DNA from: an uncultured Collinsella sp. | Lineage (GTDB): Bacteria > Actinomycetota > Coriobacteriia > Coriobacteriales > Coriobacteriaceae | Length of the DNA stretch: 9,066 nucleotides | Direction of reading: 5' to 3' | NCBI GenBank assembly: GCA_902490445.1 | Contig: CABUDZ010000082.1 | Coordinates: 1-9,066 of the forward strand | Shown here: piece by piece, positions 1 through 6,967 of the stretch | Layout: each line of letters opens with the position of its first letter | How positions within the stretch are numbered: the first letter of the stretch is position 1 | Notes under the pieces: generated by a model | The model's input: only the letters and a program-made list of their open reading frames with translations | Database searches by the model: none | Told to the model about the DNA's origin: nothing | Translations under genes and position numbers: made by a program

Positions 1-16
1 TCCGCACATGTGCGGA
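1..16. repeat. Perfect 16-bp palindrome
   Basis: TCCGCACA followed directly by its exact reverse complement TGTGCGGA, with no spacer. There is no T-run after it, so it is not a convincing intrinsic terminator. It could be a dimeric-repressor operator or the tail of a structure that starts left of the window. It lies about 75 bp upstream of the tRNA-Asn promoter. Function is unknown; only the symmetry is certain. Confidence 0.5.
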
Positions 17-41
17 TGAATATGGGAAGTGTTCGGATGAA
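13..41. repeat. Direct repeat CGGATGAA, two copies 21 bp apart
   Basis: CGGATGAA occurs at 13-20 and again at 34-41, each preceded by a GTG-containing stretch. The 21-bp period is about two helical turns, as expected for a protein binding twice on the same face of DNA. The first copy overlaps the right arm of the 1-16 palindrome. An 8-base repeat can arise by chance, so a functional role is only a suggestion. Confidence 0.3.
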
Positions 42-91
42 GTTGCCAATCAAGGCCAATGACTAGGTCGGAAAAATTCTCAAAAAAGTTC

Positions 92-119
92 TTGCCCTAA
101 GCTGATTCGTCCGTATAAT
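92..119 (+). promoter_or_regulatory. Sigma-A-type promoter of tRNA-Asn
   Basis: The -35 is TTGCCC at 92-97 and the -10 is a perfect TATAAT at 114-119, separated by 16 bp. Runs of A at 72-76 and 82-87 just upstream resemble an UP element, as expected for a stable-RNA promoter. The predicted start is near 126, leaving a short 5' leader before the tRNA at 150. Confidence 0.75.
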
Positions 120-149
120 AAACTTCGTTGCTTGAGAGCACGCACCTAT

Positions 150-224
150 TCCTCGGTAGCTCAATGGTAGAGCACGCGGCTGTTAACCGCGCTGTTGTAG
201 GTTCGAGTCCTACCCGGGGAGCCA
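150..224 (+). tRNA. tRNA-Asn (anticodon GTT)
   Basis: Full cloverleaf. Acceptor arm 150-156 pairs with 214-220 (six Watson-Crick pairs and one G-U). The anticodon stem is 175-179 with 187-191, and the 7-base loop CTGTTAA at 180-186 has anticodon GTT at 182-184, reading AAC and AAU. The T stem is 197-201 with 209-213 around a TTCGAGT loop. The discriminator base is G221, usual for tRNA-Asn, and the CCA tail is encoded at 222-224. It has its own promoter upstream and terminator downstream, so it appears to be a single-gene transcription unit. Confidence 0.97.
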
Positions 225-230
225 GGTTGT

Positions 231-260
231 AAAACCCGTCGCTTAAGCGGCGGGTTTTTT
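231..260 (+). terminator. Intrinsic terminator of tRNA-Asn
   Basis: A 12-bp stem (231-242 with 247-258, including one G-U pair) closes on a TTAA tetraloop and runs into six T at 255-260. It starts 6 bases after the CCA of the tRNA. It separates the tRNA unit from the protein genes downstream. Confidence 0.93.
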
Positions 261-354
261 CATGCCGCGACCACTTGACTCGAACGTTGCCATATCAACA
301 TTTCGTGTCGAGGATGTAATCCCGCGACCCACCACCTCAACATGGCGCGGTCGT

Positions 355-362
355 TGTAAAAT
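355..362 (+). promoter_or_regulatory. Possible -10 element for the Asp23-fakA unit
   Basis: TAAAAT at 357-362, preceded directly by TG, is the best -10-like hexamer between the tRNA terminator and the Asp23-family gene. I see no good -35 at 16-18 bp upstream. TTGACT at 275-280 looks like a -35 but lacks a matching -10. A promoter is needed somewhere in 261-410 because the terminator at 231-260 cuts off upstream transcription. Nothing else recognisable lies in 261-406. Confidence 0.35.
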
Positions 363-406
363 ATTGCAATGATTGCTCCCACGACATGGTGCCGCGAGCA
401 CCAGAT

Positions 407-421
407 AAGGAGATTCTTGTG
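407..421 (+). promoter_or_regulatory. Shine-Dalgarno fixing the GTG start of the Asp23-family gene
   Basis: AAGGAG at 407-412 is followed by a 6-base spacer and GTG at 419-421. The in-frame ATG at 386 lies upstream of this site and has no comparable ribosome binding site, so the GTG is preferred. Confidence 0.8.
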
Positions 422-775
422 TCTGAGACCATTAACGGCAGCCTGAGCGTCTCGAACGACGTTATTGCCGATATTGCCGGTTATGCCGCGATGACGTGCT
501 ATGGCGTCGTCGGTATGGCTGAGCAGCTCCAGGGCGCCGAGAGCGTGCGCCTGCTTGCCGGCCAGCGCCTCCGCAAGGGCGTGCTTGTCTCCGCCGACGA
601 GAACGGCCTTACGGTCGATCTTCACGTCGTGCTCGAGAACGGCGTCAACATGAAGTCCGTCTGCCACAATCTTTCGAGCTCCGTTGCCTTCACCCTGCAG
701 GAGATCGCCCAGATCGATCCCGCCAGCCTTAAGATCGGCATCCATATCGACGCGCTCAAGAGCCGTCTGAACTAG
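419..775 (+). CDS. Asp23/Gls24 (YloU-like) envelope-stress family protein
   Basis: A 118-residue acidic soluble protein starting at GTG 419, chosen because AAGGAG sits 6 bases upstream. The family signature is visible. The N-terminal segment has ISxDVIADIAGYAAMTCYGVVGM-type spacing (here NDVIADIAGYAAM, then GVVGMA). The middle runs GVLVSADENGLTVDLHVVLENG, and the end has an amphipathic helix and a beta strand (KIGIHIDAL). There is no signal peptide or membrane segment. Staphylococcal Asp23 coats the inner membrane through a partner and is linked to cell-wall stress; the exact role of YloU-type members is not known. It lies 27 bp before fakA, a pairing (yloU-yloV) conserved in Firmicutes, so it is probably co-transcribed with fakA. 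Family assignment is firm; function is not. Confidence 0.9.
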   Translation: MSETINGSLSVSNDVIADIAGYAAMTCYGVVGMAEQLQGAESVRLLAGQRLRKGVLVSADENGLTVDLHVVLENGVNMKSVCHNLSSSVAFTLQEIAQIDPASLKIGIHIDALKSRLN

Positions 776-802
776 CATCCGAAAACGGAGATTCAAATAC
801 CC

Positions 803-2464
803 ATGATTGCAAAGACCATTCGCACCTGTTTTCCGATCGCTGCGGCTGCCGTTTCCGACAAGGCCGAGGAGATCAACAAGCTCAACGTCTTTCCCGTGCC
901 CGACGGCGACACCGGCACCAACATGTCGCTCACGCTCGCCTCGGTGACCAAGGAGCTTTCTGCCCTTCCCGCCGATGCCGACATGGAGGCCATTGCCGGC
1001 GCCATCACCCACGGCTCCCTGATGGGCGCCCGCGGCAACTCCGGCGTCATCACTTCGCAGATCCTGCGCGGCGTGGCCGAGGGTCTTGTCTCTGCCGACG
1101 AGCCCATTACGTCCGCCAACATTGCCTATGCGTTCCGCCGAGCCGTCAAGGTCGCCTTCCAGGCCGTCCGTAAGCCCATCGAGGGCACGATCCTCACGGT
1201 GCTGCGCGATGTCTCGACCAAGGCCGACGAGTGCGAAAAGAAGAAGTTCTCGGCCGAGGATGCGCTCGACGCTATCGTCGTCGAGGCCTACCAGTCCGTC
1301 GCCCGCACGCCCGACCTGCTGCCCGTTCTGAAGGAGAACGGCGTGGTCGACTCCGGCGCCTTCGGCTTTGCTATTTTCCTTGAGAACTTTGTTGCCGCTG
1401 CGCTTGGCCGCAGCACCGTTGTCGAGGATTTCTCTGCCACGTTTGATTCCGCTGGCTCTGCCCGCGACGCGGCCCTTGGTCGTGTTGAGATCGAGGCCAA
1501 CGACGACTGGGAGGGCTCGGAGTTCCGCTACTGCAACGAGTTCCTCTTTAAGGCCGACGCTCCTTTTGACGAGGACGAGTGCCTCAAGTTCCTGGGCTCC
1601 ATGGGTGACTGTGAGTTGCTCGTGGGCGCCTACCCCGACTACAAGATCCACGTGCACTCCAACACCCCCAACCTGGTGCTCGAGCACATGCTGCAGCTCG
1701 GTCAGATCTACGAGGTCTTTATCCACAACATGGAGATGGAGGCCCACGACCGTACCGCCAAGATTCATGAGGACCAGGAGAAGGCTGCCGAGCCCGCCAA
1801 GGCGCTGGGCTTTGTCGCCGTTGCCGCCGGTTCGGGCGAGGCCGACATCCTCAAGTCCCTCGGCGTCGACGTGATCGTGTCGGGTGGTCAGACCATGAAC
1901 CCCTCGACTGCAGACCTGCTGGGCGCCGTCGACCAGGTCAACGCGACCTCGGTTATCATCCTGCCCAACAACGGTAACATCCGCATGGCTGCCGAGGCCG
2001 CCGCCTCTGCCTGCACCGACAAGAAGGTCGCCGTCGTTCCCACCAAGACCGTTCCGCAGGCCTTCTCCGCGCTGTTCGCGGTCCTGCCCGATTCCGATCT
2101 CGAGGACGCCGTCGCCGCTATGGTTGACGCCATCAGCGAGGTCCGCGATGGCGAGGTCACCCGCGCCGTGCGCGACTCCAGCGCCTCGGACGGCTCCCCG
2201 ATTCACTCCGGTGACGTCATGGGTATCATTGCCGGTTCCATCGATGTGGTCGGCTCCGATGTGAAACAGGTCACGCTCGATTGTATCAACCGTATGCAGG
2301 AGGAAGAGGAGGGCGACGCGCTGACGATTCTGGCCGGCGAGGAGCTGTCCGATGAAGCCTTCCAGGAGATCGTCGACGCTATCGAGGAGGCTCAGCCCGA
2401 CCTGGAGATCGACGCCCATCGTGGCGAGCAGCCGCTCTATCCCGTGATCTTCTCGATCGAGTAG
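803..2464 (+). CDS. fakA: Fatty acid kinase subunit A (FakA/YloV, DAK2-domain)
   Basis: A 553-residue cytosolic kinase, the usual length for the family. FakA phosphorylates fatty acids held by a FakB (DegV) carrier to give acyl-phosphate for phospholipid synthesis. The N-terminal DhaL/DAK2 ATP domain (about 1-200) shows NVFPVPDGDTGTNM at 28-41 with metal-binding D34 and D36, GARGNSG at 75-81 and VVDSGAFGF at 181-189. The middle domain has C244 and an HVH at 283-285, resembling the Cys/His metal site I recall from staphylococcal FakA. The C-terminal DegV-like domain (about 335-553) ends in RGEQPLYPVIFSIE, typical of the family. No fakB gene is in the window. The only Shine-Dalgarno, GGAG at 787-790, is 12 bases from the ATG, so initiation may be modest or coupled to the upstream gene. 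recG starts 10 bp after the stop. Confidence 0.93.
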   Translation: MIAKTIRTCFPIAAAAVSDKAEEINKLNVFPVPDGDTGTNMSLTLASVTKELSALPADADMEAIAGAITHGSLMGARGNSGVITSQILRGVAEGLVSADEPITSANIAYAFRRAVKVAFQAVRKPIEGTILTVLRDVSTKADECEKKKFSAEDALDAIVVEAYQSVARTPDLLPVLKENGVVDSGAFGFAIFLENFVAAALGRSTVVEDFSATFDSAGSARDAALGRVEIEANDDWEGSEFRYCNEFLFKADAPFDEDECLKFLGSMGDCELLVGAYPDYKIHVHSNTPNLVLEHMLQLGQIYEVFIHNMEMEAHDRTAKIHEDQEKAAEPAKALGFVAVAAGSGEADILKSLGVDVIVSGGQTMNPSTADLLGAVDQVNATSVIILPNNGNIRMAAEAAASACTDKKVAVVPTKTVPQAFSALFAVLPDSDLEDAVAAMVDAISEVRDGEVTRAVRDSSASDGSPIHSGDVMGIIAGSIDVVGSDVKQVTLDCINRMQEEEEGDALTILAGEELSDEAFQEIVDAIEEAQPDLEIDAHRGEQPLYPVIFSIE

Positions 2465-2474
2465 GCATCTGCCC

Positions 2475-4652
2475 ATGTCTGAGCTCTGCTCCGTGCCGCG
2501 CGTCTCGGATCGCTTTGCCCAGAGCAATGCGCTCGACGAGGATATCGCGCGACTCAAATATGTTTCGGGTAAACGTGAGGAGGCCCTTCGCCGTCTGGGA
2601 ATTCGGACGGTGGGGGACCTCCTTCTGCATATCCCTCATCGATACCTGGACTTTACGCGCTCCTGGTCCATCGAGATGGCGCCCATCGGTACCGTGTGCA
2701 CCATCATCGCCACGGTCGACCGTATCGTTCAAAAGAAGCCGCGTCCGCGCATGCAGGTGACCGAGGTCTCACTCGTTGACGAGACGGGCGTGCTGCAGGT
2801 CGCCTTTTTCCGTCAGCCTTGGATTGCCCAGCAGCTTAAGCAGGGCGACCGCCTGGCCGTGATGGGCAAGGTCGAGTTTGCCTACGGTTTTAAGCAGATG
2901 GCCTCGCCGCACTTTGAAAAGCTCGATGACGGGCGTGCTGCGGGCACCATTTTGCCGGTCCATTATGTGAGTGACGGCGTGAGCCAGGCATGGATGCGCC
3001 GCATCGTAAGTGGCGCGCTCGAGGTCGTCGGCAATCCCTTCGACCCGATTCCCGCACGCTTGCGCGTTAAGCGTCGCCTGATGAGCAATGCTCGTGCGCT
3101 TCGATCAATTCACTTTCCCTCGAGCATGGCTGAGCGCGATATCGCGCGCGCACGGCTTGCCTACGAGGAGTGCCTTTACCTGCAGCTGGCGCTGCGCCTG
3201 CGCAACGACGGCAGCCTGGTCGATGTGGTGCCCTACGCCCACGCCGCGGGCGAGCACCTGGCCGCGCTCAAGCAGGCCCTGCCGTTTTCGCTGAGCGACG
3301 AGCAGGAGGCCGCGTTCCAAGATATCCTGCGCGATATGTGCGATGGCGGGCGCGTGATGAACCGCCTGCTGCTGGGCGATGTCGGTACCGGTAAGACCGC
3401 CGTTGCCGCCTGCGCGCTGGCTGTGGCTACCGATAGCGGCACGCAGGCCTGCGTTATGGCGCCCACGGGCGTGCTGGCGCGTCAATATGCCGATAAGACC
3501 GGCCCCTTGCTCTCGCAGGCTGGCATGACCTGGGCGCTCCTGACGGGCGCCACGCCAGCGGCCGAGCGCGAGCGGATCCATGCCCAGCTGGAATCGGGCG
3601 AGCTCGATGTCCTCTTTGGCACCCACGCGGTGCTTTCGGATAACGTGGCGTTCAAGCATCTGTCGCTCGTGGTCATCGATGAGCAGCACCGGTTTGGCGT
3701 CGGCCAACGCAACGCCCTGCGTGCGAAGGGCCCTGGTGCCGATCTGCTCGTTATGACGGCAACGCCCATCCCACGTACGCTGGCGCTTTCGGTCTACGGC
3801 GATCTGGACACGAGCATCATCCGCCATCGGCCCGTCCCTGGCGCTGGCGTGACGACACGCGTGCTTACCGAGTCGAGCCGCGACCTTGCCTATGGCGCCA
3901 TCCGCGAGGCGCATGAAAAGGGTCAGCAGGCCTACGTGATTTGCCCGCTCGTGGAGCCGAGTGACTCGGCCGATGATCTGGAGGACGTGCCCGGTATCGC
4001 CCGCGACGACGAGGGCCGCGTGACGGTCCCCGTGCCGCTGCACGATACGGCGACCGAACTCGATCGCCTGCGTCTGGCGTTGCCGGGTCTTGCCATCGAG
4101 CGCCTTCACGGCCGCATGCCAGCGGGGGAGAAGGACCAGGTTATCGATGCCTTTAAGCGTGGCGAGATCGACGTGCTCGTCTCGACTACGGTGGTCGAGG
4201 TGGGCGTCGACGTGCCCAACGCCACCGTCATGGTCATCGAGAACGGTGAGCGCTTTGGCTTGGCGGCCCTGCACCAGCTGCGCGGTCGCGTGGGCCGCGG
4301 CAGCGTGTCGGGCACCTGCCTGGTCATGACGCACTCCAAGGGCAATGGCGGCGCCTCGGCGGCACAAGACCGCCTCCAGTCGCTCGAAAAGACCTCGGAC
4401 GGCTTTACGCTCGCCCAGATGGACCTGCGTCTGCGCCACGAGGGCGAGATTCTGGGTTATCGTCAACACGGCGGCATTACCTTGCGCTTTGTGGACCTGG
4501 ACGCCGACGAGGATCTTATCGAATGGGCCCATTTGGACGCGGTCGAGCTCTTGCGGTATGCTTGCAACCTTGACTCCGTGGCGACGCGCCCCTTGCGCGA
4601 CGCGGTCGCCATGCGTTATCGACATATCTTTAAGGAGGTCAGCGGAGGATGA
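2475..4652 (+). CDS. recG: ATP-dependent DNA helicase RecG
   Basis: A full-length 725-residue superfamily 2 helicase that remodels stalled replication forks and branch-migrates Holliday junctions. The N-terminal wedge/OB region (about 25-150) begins with the RecG-like segment LRRLGIRTVGDLLLHIPHRY. Helicase motifs follow in order: Walker A GDVGTGKT at 301-308 (Thr in place of the common Ser), DEQH at 402-405, TATPIPRTLAL from 428, RLHGRMP around 543, then TTVVEVGVDVPNA and QLRGRVGRG at 601-609. Residues about 495-530 form an acidic linker between motifs III and IV that looks somewhat longer than usual. The ATG at 2475 lies 10 bp after fakA and has no clear Shine-Dalgarno, suggesting translational coupling. 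The stop overlaps the rsmD start by 4 bases (ATGA). Firmicutes often place recG next to the fakA/yloV pair, as here. Confidence 0.97.
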   Translation: MSELCSVPRVSDRFAQSNALDEDIARLKYVSGKREEALRRLGIRTVGDLLLHIPHRYLDFTRSWSIEMAPIGTVCTIIATVDRIVQKKPRPRMQVTEVSLVDETGVLQVAFFRQPWIAQQLKQGDRLAVMGKVEFAYGFKQMASPHFEKLDDGRAAGTILPVHYVSDGVSQAWMRRIVSGALEVVGNPFDPIPARLRVKRRLMSNARALRSIHFPSSMAERDIARARLAYEECLYLQLALRLRNDGSLVDVVPYAHAAGEHLAALKQALPFSLSDEQEAAFQDILRDMCDGGRVMNRLLLGDVGTGKTAVAACALAVATDSGTQACVMAPTGVLARQYADKTGPLLSQAGMTWALLTGATPAAERERIHAQLESGELDVLFGTHAVLSDNVAFKHLSLVVIDEQHRFGVGQRNALRAKGPGADLLVMTATPIPRTLALSVYGDLDTSIIRHRPVPGAGVTTRVLTESSRDLAYGAIREAHEKGQQAYVICPLVEPSDSADDLEDVPGIARDDEGRVTVPVPLHDTATELDRLRLALPGLAIERLHGRMPAGEKDQVIDAFKRGEIDVLVSTTVVEVGVDVPNATVMVIENGERFGLAALHQLRGRVGRGSVSGTCLVMTHSKGNGGASAAQDRLQSLEKTSDGFTLAQMDLRLRHEGEILGYRQHGGITLRFVDLDADEDLIEWAHLDAVELLRYACNLDSVATRPLRDAVAMRYRHIFKEVSGG

Positions 4653-5293
4653 GAATCATCGGCGGTGAATGGCGCGGCCGCAAGATCGAAGAGCCGCGTG
4701 GACGCGATGTCACCCGTCCTACGACCGATCGCGTGCGCGAGGCATGTGCATCCATGGTCATGTCGGCGTTCGATTTCGATTTGGACGAGGTCCGCGTGCT
4801 GGATGCCTTTGGCGGCTCCGGTGCCCTGGGAATCGAGATGCTCTCGCGTGGCGCCCGCTCGCTCACCACGTTCGAGATCGATCGCAATGCCGCCCGTCTG
4901 ATCACCAAGAATATCGAGTCGCTGTGCGGCGACCGCTCGCGTTGGCGCGTCGTTACCGGCGATGTGTTGGCGAGCGCCTCGCGCGGCCGTGTGCCGGGTG
5001 GCCCCTTTGATCTGGTCCTGCTCGATCCGCCCTATGCCTTTGGCGCCGAGCCGGTCGAGGAGCTGCTGCAAAACCTAGCTCAGCAAGGCTTGCTGGCACA
5101 GGGTGCCTATGCGCTGTTTGAGCACGCTGCCGCCGACGCGGGCGCTCACCCGACCGGTTTTGAGACCGTGCGAGAGAAGCGCTACGGCATAACCTCGGTT
5201 GACTTGCTGCGCTGGGTGGCCGAGGACGAGAACGACCTTGCTGACAAGAACGAAAATAACGAGGAAGCGCCTTGGGAGGACGCCCATGAATGA
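4649..5293 (+). CDS. rsmD: 16S rRNA (guanine-966-N2)-methyltransferase RsmD
   Basis: A 214-residue SAM-dependent methyltransferase that modifies G966 of 16S rRNA during small-subunit assembly. The RPTTDRVREA motif at 23-32, the SAM-binding loop LDAFGGSGALG at 51-61, an acidic FEID at 75-78 and the catalytic DPPY at 126-129 are all present. The end is unusual: residues 191-214 form a strongly acidic tail (11 of 24 are Asp or Glu) beyond the usual length of about 185-190. AAGGAGGT at 4632-4639, inside the end of recG, gives a 9-base spacing to ATG 4649. The start overlaps the recG stop and the end overlaps the coaD start by 8 bases, so translation of the three is probably coupled. The rsmD-coaD pair is widely conserved in bacteria. 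Confidence 0.96.
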   Translation: MRIIGGEWRGRKIEEPRGRDVTRPTTDRVREACASMVMSAFDFDLDEVRVLDAFGGSGALGIEMLSRGARSLTTFEIDRNAARLITKNIESLCGDRSRWRVVTGDVLASASRGRVPGGPFDLVLLDPPYAFGAEPVEELLQNLAQQGLLAQGAYALFEHAAADAGAHPTGFETVREKRYGITSVDLLRWVAEDENDLADKNENNEEAPWEDAHE

Positions 5294-5783
5294 CACCATC
5301 AACCGCGTGATCGTCCCGGGCACCTTCGATCCCATCACGTTTGGCCATATCGATGTGATCCGCCGCGCCCGTCGCATCTTTCCCAGCGTGATCGTCGCTG
5401 TTGCCGAGTCGCAGGGTAAAAACGGCGTGGGCACCACGTTTATGCTCGATGAGCGCGTGGCGCTGGCTCGCGAGGCGCTCGGTGATATCGACGGCGTCGA
5501 GGTCCTGCCCTTTACCGGCCTCTTGGTCGACTTCGCTCGCGAGCAGGGGGCGGGGGCCGTGGTCAAGGGCCTGCGCGCCATGACCGACTTTGAGTACGAG
5601 CTGCAGCAGGCAGACCTCAACTATCGCTTGGATAACGAGCTGGAGTCCATCTTTGTCATGAGTGCGCCGCAGTACGGCTATATCTCGAGTTCGGTCGTTC
5701 GCCAGATCGCCTCGCTCGGCAGCGATGTATCGACGTTTGTCCCGCCCAACGTGGTCGAAGCGCTCAGACACCGCTTTTCGTGA
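5286..5783 (+). CDS. coaD: Phosphopantetheine adenylyltransferase (PPAT)
   Basis: A 165-residue nucleotidyltransferase that joins 4'-phosphopantetheine and ATP to give dephospho-CoA, the penultimate step of CoA synthesis. It shows PGTFDPITFGHID at 11-23 with the T/HxGH nucleotide motif (TFGH, 18-21), KGLRAMTDFEYE at 94-105 and ISSSVVR at 133-139. Length is normal for the family. The start at ATG 5286 is chosen because GGGAGGA at 5274-5280 lies just upstream and the protein then begins as other CoaD proteins do; a longer in-frame extension to 5199 would lie wholly inside rsmD. It overlaps the rsmD end (ATGAATGA). Its product supplies the prosthetic arm later attached to the ACP encoded about 3 kb downstream. 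Confidence 0.97.
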   Translation: MNDTINRVIVPGTFDPITFGHIDVIRRARRIFPSVIVAVAESQGKNGVGTTFMLDERVALAREALGDIDGVEVLPFTGLLVDFAREQGAGAVVKGLRAMTDFEYELQQADLNYRLDNELESIFVMSAPQYGYISSSVVRQIASLGSDVSTFVPPNVVEALRHRFS

Positions 5784-5807
5784 CGTTTTTTATTGCCTGG
5801 TGGCATG

Positions 5808-5816
5808 TGGTAAACT
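5808..5816 (+). promoter_or_regulatory. Extended -10 promoter for the SepIVA-like/DUF177 unit
   Basis: TGG followed by TAAACT (5811-5816) matches the TGn extended -10 form. No strong -35 is visible at the right distance; a T-rich stretch, TTTTTTATTG at 5786-5795, lies there instead. The predicted start is near 5823, about 29 bases before the ATG at 5852. No intrinsic terminator is visible after coaD, so read-through from the upstream genes is also possible. Confidence 0.5.
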
Positions 5817-5839
5817 AGCACGATGATATGTTACCTATG

Positions 5840-5854
5840 AAAGGAGACCGGATG
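5840..5854 (+). promoter_or_regulatory. Shine-Dalgarno fixing the start of the SepIVA-like gene
   Basis: AAAGGAG at 5840-5846 has a 5-base spacer to ATG 5852. Two upstream in-frame ATGs (5828 and 5837) lie before this site and almost at the predicted transcript start, so 5852 is preferred. Confidence 0.8.
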
Positions 5855-6349
5855 CCGGGCGAGAATTTTCCTGGCGATAGGATCGTCAGCTTGGTCGATG
5901 AGCTCGAAGGGCTGATCGAGGAAGCCAAGCCGCCTTTCGGCAAGAACGCTCAGTTCAAGGTCATCGACGCCGACGTGTTCTTCAACATCCTCGACGAGAT
6001 CCGCATGAGCTATCCCGAGGAGTGGCAGAAGTCCCGCCGTATCCTTAAGGAGCGCGAGGAGCTTATGGCTTCCGCCGCCGCCCAGGCCGATTCCATCATC
6101 GCCGACGCTCAGCAGCAGGCCCTCACCATTGCCGGTGAGCAGGAGATCGTCCGCTTAGCGCAGCAGCAGGCCGACGACATCCGTGATCGTGCCCAGCAGT
6201 ACGAGCGCGAGACGCGTTATGCTGCCGAGGACTACGCAGAGCAGGTCTTTACGCACCTGGAGGAGAACCTCAAGAGCCTGACCGGCACCGTTACCCGTTG
6301 CCGTCAGCAGCTCAACGAGGGTGCCGCCCAGCAGAATGGTCAGTGGTAA
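5852..6349 (+). CDS. SepIVA/DivIVA-like coiled-coil protein
   Basis: A 165-residue, Gln- and Glu-rich cytosolic protein without signal peptide or membrane segment. Residues 10-25 (IVSLVDELEGLIEEAK) and 40-70 (FFNILDEIRMSYPEEWQKSR) are followed by a long alanine/glutamine-rich coiled coil, about 68-145. The family is often labelled ATP synthase B-subunit-like. From memory, the pattern and the C-terminal stretch ending TRCRQQL line up with mycobacterial SepIVA (Rv2927c), a DivIVA-domain septation and cell-envelope factor. Position agrees: in mycobacteria that gene also sits next to a DUF177 gene and near rnc, as here. This version is clearly shorter, with most of the loss in the coiled coil. 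The stop overlaps the next ATG (TAATG). Homology is likely; a division role in this organism is inferred. Confidence 0.75.
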   Translation: MPGENFPGDRIVSLVDELEGLIEEAKPPFGKNAQFKVIDADVFFNILDEIRMSYPEEWQKSRRILKEREELMASAAAQADSIIADAQQQALTIAGEQEIVRLAQQQADDIRDRAQQYERETRYAAEDYAEQVFTHLEENLKSLTGTVTRCRQQLNEGAAQQNGQW

Positions 6350-6903
6350 TGGCTGAGTTCCCGAGCGTTACCGTCGATCTTTCTGAGCAGCTCGAGTTTC
6401 CTGGAGATTCGTATCCGCTGACCGGTAAGGTCGATGTCGCCACCTACACGGTGGGCGAGAAGGAGTACCAGCTACAGGACGGCATCGACTACGACGTTGT
6501 CTTTACCAATGCCGGTACCGGTGTCTTGCTCACGGGCATGGTCCGCGCGCACGCCACCGGCGAGTGCGACCGTTGCCTGGAGCCCGCCTCGTTTGATATC
6601 GCCGGCGAGATCGAGGAGTTCTACCTCTTTGAGGAGCCCGAGGATCCCGAGGCCTACGAGGACGGCTACGAGCTCCTGGGTGAGGACCGCATCGTCGATC
6701 TGGGTGAGCCCATCAATGACGCGGTCGTTATGGACACGCCGTTTGTGGTGCTCTGCAAGCCCGATTGCCGCGGTCTGTGTCCCACTTGCGGTTGCAATCT
6801 CAACGTCGAGCAATGCGATTGCGCCGCCCAGGCAGAGGCAGAATGGGCTGCTGCCACGGAAAATCCATTTGCAGCATTGAAGAATCTCAAGCTCGATGAG
6901 TAA
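6349..6903 (+). CDS. DUF177 (YceD-family) protein with Cys-rich metal-site motif
   Basis: A 184-residue acidic protein of the YceD/DUF177 family. Bacterial YceD genes usually sit directly before rpmF, as here, and plant homologues act in 23S rRNA maturation; the bacterial function is less clear. A CDRC pair (C73, C76) in the middle and a C-terminal cluster at C136, C140, C144, C147, C149, C156 and C158 probably bind zinc. The cluster has the wording typical of the family (CKPDCRGLCPTCGCNLN). The start at ATG 6349 shares its A with the previous stop (TAATG); there is no separate Shine-Dalgarno, so translation should depend on re-initiation after the SepIVA-like gene. Longer in-frame extensions upstream would overlap that gene. 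Confidence 0.92.
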   Translation: MAEFPSVTVDLSEQLEFPGDSYPLTGKVDVATYTVGEKEYQLQDGIDYDVVFTNAGTGVLLTGMVRAHATGECDRCLEPASFDIAGEIEEFYLFEEPEDPEAYEDGYELLGEDRIVDLGEPINDAVVMDTPFVVLCKPDCRGLCPTCGCNLNVEQCDCAAQAEAEWAAATENPFAALKNLKLDE

Positions 6904-6908
6904 AACTG

Positions 6909-6917
6909 TGGTAGTAT
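6909..6917 (+). promoter_or_regulatory. Extended -10 promoter for rpmF
   Basis: TGG followed by TAGTAT (6912-6917) is an extended -10 element starting 5 bases after the DUF177 stop. There is no recognisable -35. The predicted start is near 6924, giving a leader of about 45 bases before rpmF, which carries AAGGAAGG at 6956-6962. It would let L32 be made in excess of the upstream genes. Confidence 0.45.
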
Positions 6918-6967
6918 CGCTACTTGCGCGTAATCGCCACACTGGATAGTTCATAAGGAAGGTCACT

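Noticed and set aside
150..260. tRNA-Asn as an attachment site for an integrated element
   Set aside because: No integrase gene, no repeated tRNA 3' end and no compositional shift are present. The downstream genes are core housekeeping genes.
260..2557. A 765-codon open frame on the minus strand
   Set aside because: It lies opposite the Asp23-family gene and fakA, starts inside recG and runs into the tRNA terminator. Its translation is low-complexity Gly/Val/Leu/His/Asp-rich sequence with no domain I recognise. Long antisense frames are expected opposite GC-rich coding DNA with strong codon bias.
3105..4625. A 506-codon open frame on the minus strand opposite recG
   Set aside because: Same shadow pattern: the + strand frame has a complete, ordered set of RecG motifs, and the minus frame shows none of its own.
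4953..5771. A 272-codon open frame on the minus strand opposite rsmD and coaD
   Set aside because: Its translation is Arg/Ala/His-rich without motifs, while the + strand encodes two well-defined enzymes.
5786..5805. Possible terminator after coaD (T-run and TGCC/GGCA hairpin)
   Set aside because: The T-run comes before the hairpin, and the stem is only 4 bp, so it does not have terminator form.
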